From assembly GCF_945859705.1 (NCBI RefSeq), contig NC_079136.1, positions 9,465,501-9,529,500 of the forward strand: a DNA stretch of 64,000 nt, given 5' to 3'. Made by a program: the position numbers and the translations under genes. The notes below the pieces were generated by a model. The model was not told the DNA's origin. It saw only the letters and a program-made list of their open reading frames with translations, and did no database searches. This document shows positions 62,582 to 64,000 of the stretch, one piece after another. Each line of letters starts with the position of its first letter. Within the stretch, counting starts at the first letter, position 1. This DNA comes from Episyrphus balteatus. Lineage: Eukaryota > Arthropoda > Insecta > Diptera > Syrphidae.

Positions 62582-62618
62582 AATGCAAGTACGTACGACC
62601 CAGTACTGCATTTTATTT
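62582..62618 (+). repeat. 3' remnant of family-A repeat
   Basis: GCAAGTACGTACGACCCAG followed by TACTGCATTTTATT is the 3' terminus of family A without the rest of the element. Confidence 0.5.
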
Positions 62619-62844
62619 CTTTAGTTTCTACCTTTTTTTTGAAAACTTCAAATTGTTTGTGATTTCTTGTATTTTTTTTTTTCCACCTTTTGATAACCCT
62701 TAATTACCATACTCTTTTGACTCAATTTGTTTTTTTTTTTTTTTTATTTTTATTTTATGCCAGCTTAGAATTTGTTCGTAAGTTAATACATTTTCTTGTT
62801 AGCAACTTCAACTTTTCATATCTTAAAACACTGATCTACAAAAG

Positions 62845-62921
62845 TTTGCCTACAAATTCAAATTACCAAATTTGCCTACAAATTCAAATTACCAAATTTG
62901 CCTACAAATTCAAATTACCAA
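62845..62921. repeat. 26-bp tandem repeat, three copies
   Basis: Units starting TTTGCCTACAAATTCAAATT begin at 62845, 62871 and 62897, a 26-bp period with almost no divergence. It is a small, probably recent, local expansion. Confidence 0.85.
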
Positions 62922-63089
62922 CAAATTAGAGGTTGGAACGAAATTTAGTTTTTGTTTATACCCAAATATTTAAATTTTGACTTGGATGGCAATCTTTAAA
63001 TTTAGTTTCCAGCCAATTTTCAACCGATTTTCATTTAAAATTCAAAGAGGTATGTCTTTGAATTTGGAATAAAAACAAACCAGCATCAT

Positions 63090-63215
63090 CTTACGTTTTC
63101 GTTCACCACACTACGATAAAATTTTAAAACTTTTTTTTTTTTTTTTTATAATTTCTTACAGTAATTGAGTTTTTTTTTTTTTTTTAGCAGCTTTTAAAAT
63201 ATTTCATAGCTGTTC
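63090..63215 (+). repeat. Diverged fragment of the foldback arm seen in PDHB intron 1
   Basis: The order TACGTTTTCGTTCACCAC, TTATAATTTCTTACAGTAATTG, CAGCTTTTAAAATATTTCATAGCTG parallels 3765-3870 in the foldback arm, with many substitutions and longer T-runs. A single arm fragment indicates an older copy of the same family. The rest of 62926-64000 holds nothing I recognise. Confidence 0.45.
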
Positions 63216-64000
63216 GCTGTTCCAACCGCTACATGACATGTGCTCTTTGCTCTCATCTGTCAAAGTTTATTTTTTGCCCAAAAAGAAGTTTGTGTTTTAT
63301 CTGATTTCATATTGTTAAAAATTAAAGAAAAATTAGTTATTATGCAACAATATCTAAAACAAATAATTGTTTCAAGATTTTAATTGCAAGTAATATGTTA
63401 AAATTGAAAACAGAAAGCGAAATGTTGCAAATCTGCAACATTTGTAAAAGGAGATGGGGCGTTTTTGGGCCATGAGCGTACATTAATGAGACTAGTCTCG
63501 AATTGAAGCTGGAGCTTAGTATATTCAATATATGAAGTTTTTTTTTAAATCGAAAGTCAGGGTCCTGAGATATAAGGCTCCAAAGTTCGTTCTGATAACC
63601 ATTTTCTGTCCCTTTTATATGCAAATATCATTAGAACTATAAGAGCTATATGTAAGTTTTTGATGTCAAATGAAAGGTTTTTTTTGTGCCTTTTCAACAA
63701 TATATAACACATATTACACATAAAAAAGAAACGGCGAAAAAATAAAGAAAAAGTAAAATATTTATGAAAAAGAGAGTAATCCTGAACAAGTTTAAGGTTG
63801 ACCTGAAAAAACGACAAAAACTAAGGATGAGGCTTTGTTCCTGAAAGCCTCTGCAATAATAATCCGCTTTTACCAAAATCGGATTAGATATTTTTTCGAG
63901 ATATCCCCGTAAAAGGGTTTTTTTTTTTGTGAAAAATTCATACCAAAGCAAGGCACGAGTACGATAACTTAGGCGCCGAGAATTGACAACGGCTATTTCT

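Overview
This is a eukaryotic window from an insect, almost certainly a brachyceran fly. The non-repetitive DNA is AT-rich, most introns are 56-73 bp, and the two recognisable host genes have dipteran-type protein sequences. The species cannot be fixed from sequence alone.

Layout. Positions 1-1230 are upstream DNA with a small terminal-inverted-repeat element. The PDHB gene (mitochondrial pyruvate dehydrogenase E1 beta) runs on + from 1231 to 11091 in six coding exons; its first intron is 8.5 kb and holds a large foldback element. Repeats fill 11092-14967. The ATR/mei-41 checkpoint kinase gene runs on - from 28055 down to 14968 in seven exons (2546 aa), tail-to-tail with PDHB.

Upstream of the ATR start lies a second, intact but strongly diverged copy of only ATR exons 1 and 2 (44565 to 30946, 842 codons). 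It has its own ATG and the same exon phases, but no kinase exons of its own. It ends in a phase-0 splice donor that would join in frame to the shared ATR exon 3. This is either an alternative N-terminal half of ATR driven from a second promoter, or a kinase-less HEAT-repeat paralogue. I regard it as the most interesting gene-level feature here.

Intron 1 of the upstream copy grew from about 58 bp to 11,094 bp by one hAT-like insertion flanked by 8-bp target-site duplications. Into that element fell, in nested order, a dispersed ~970-bp repeat, a repeat with an internal ~129-bp tandem array (itself hit by a small element), a Tc1-like transposon, and a 2.3-kb foldback element carrying 141-bp tandem repeats.

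Upstream of the ATR copies, 45657-58660 is an ~11.8-kb minisatellite with an 11-bp unit in two main variants, split by a 1.2-kb terminal-inverted-repeat element and abutting a truncated LINE reverse transcriptase. It is open in all six frames, so the very long ORFs there are artefacts of the unit length. The last 5.3 kb (58661-64000) is AT-rich, with repeat fragments and no gene I can recognise.
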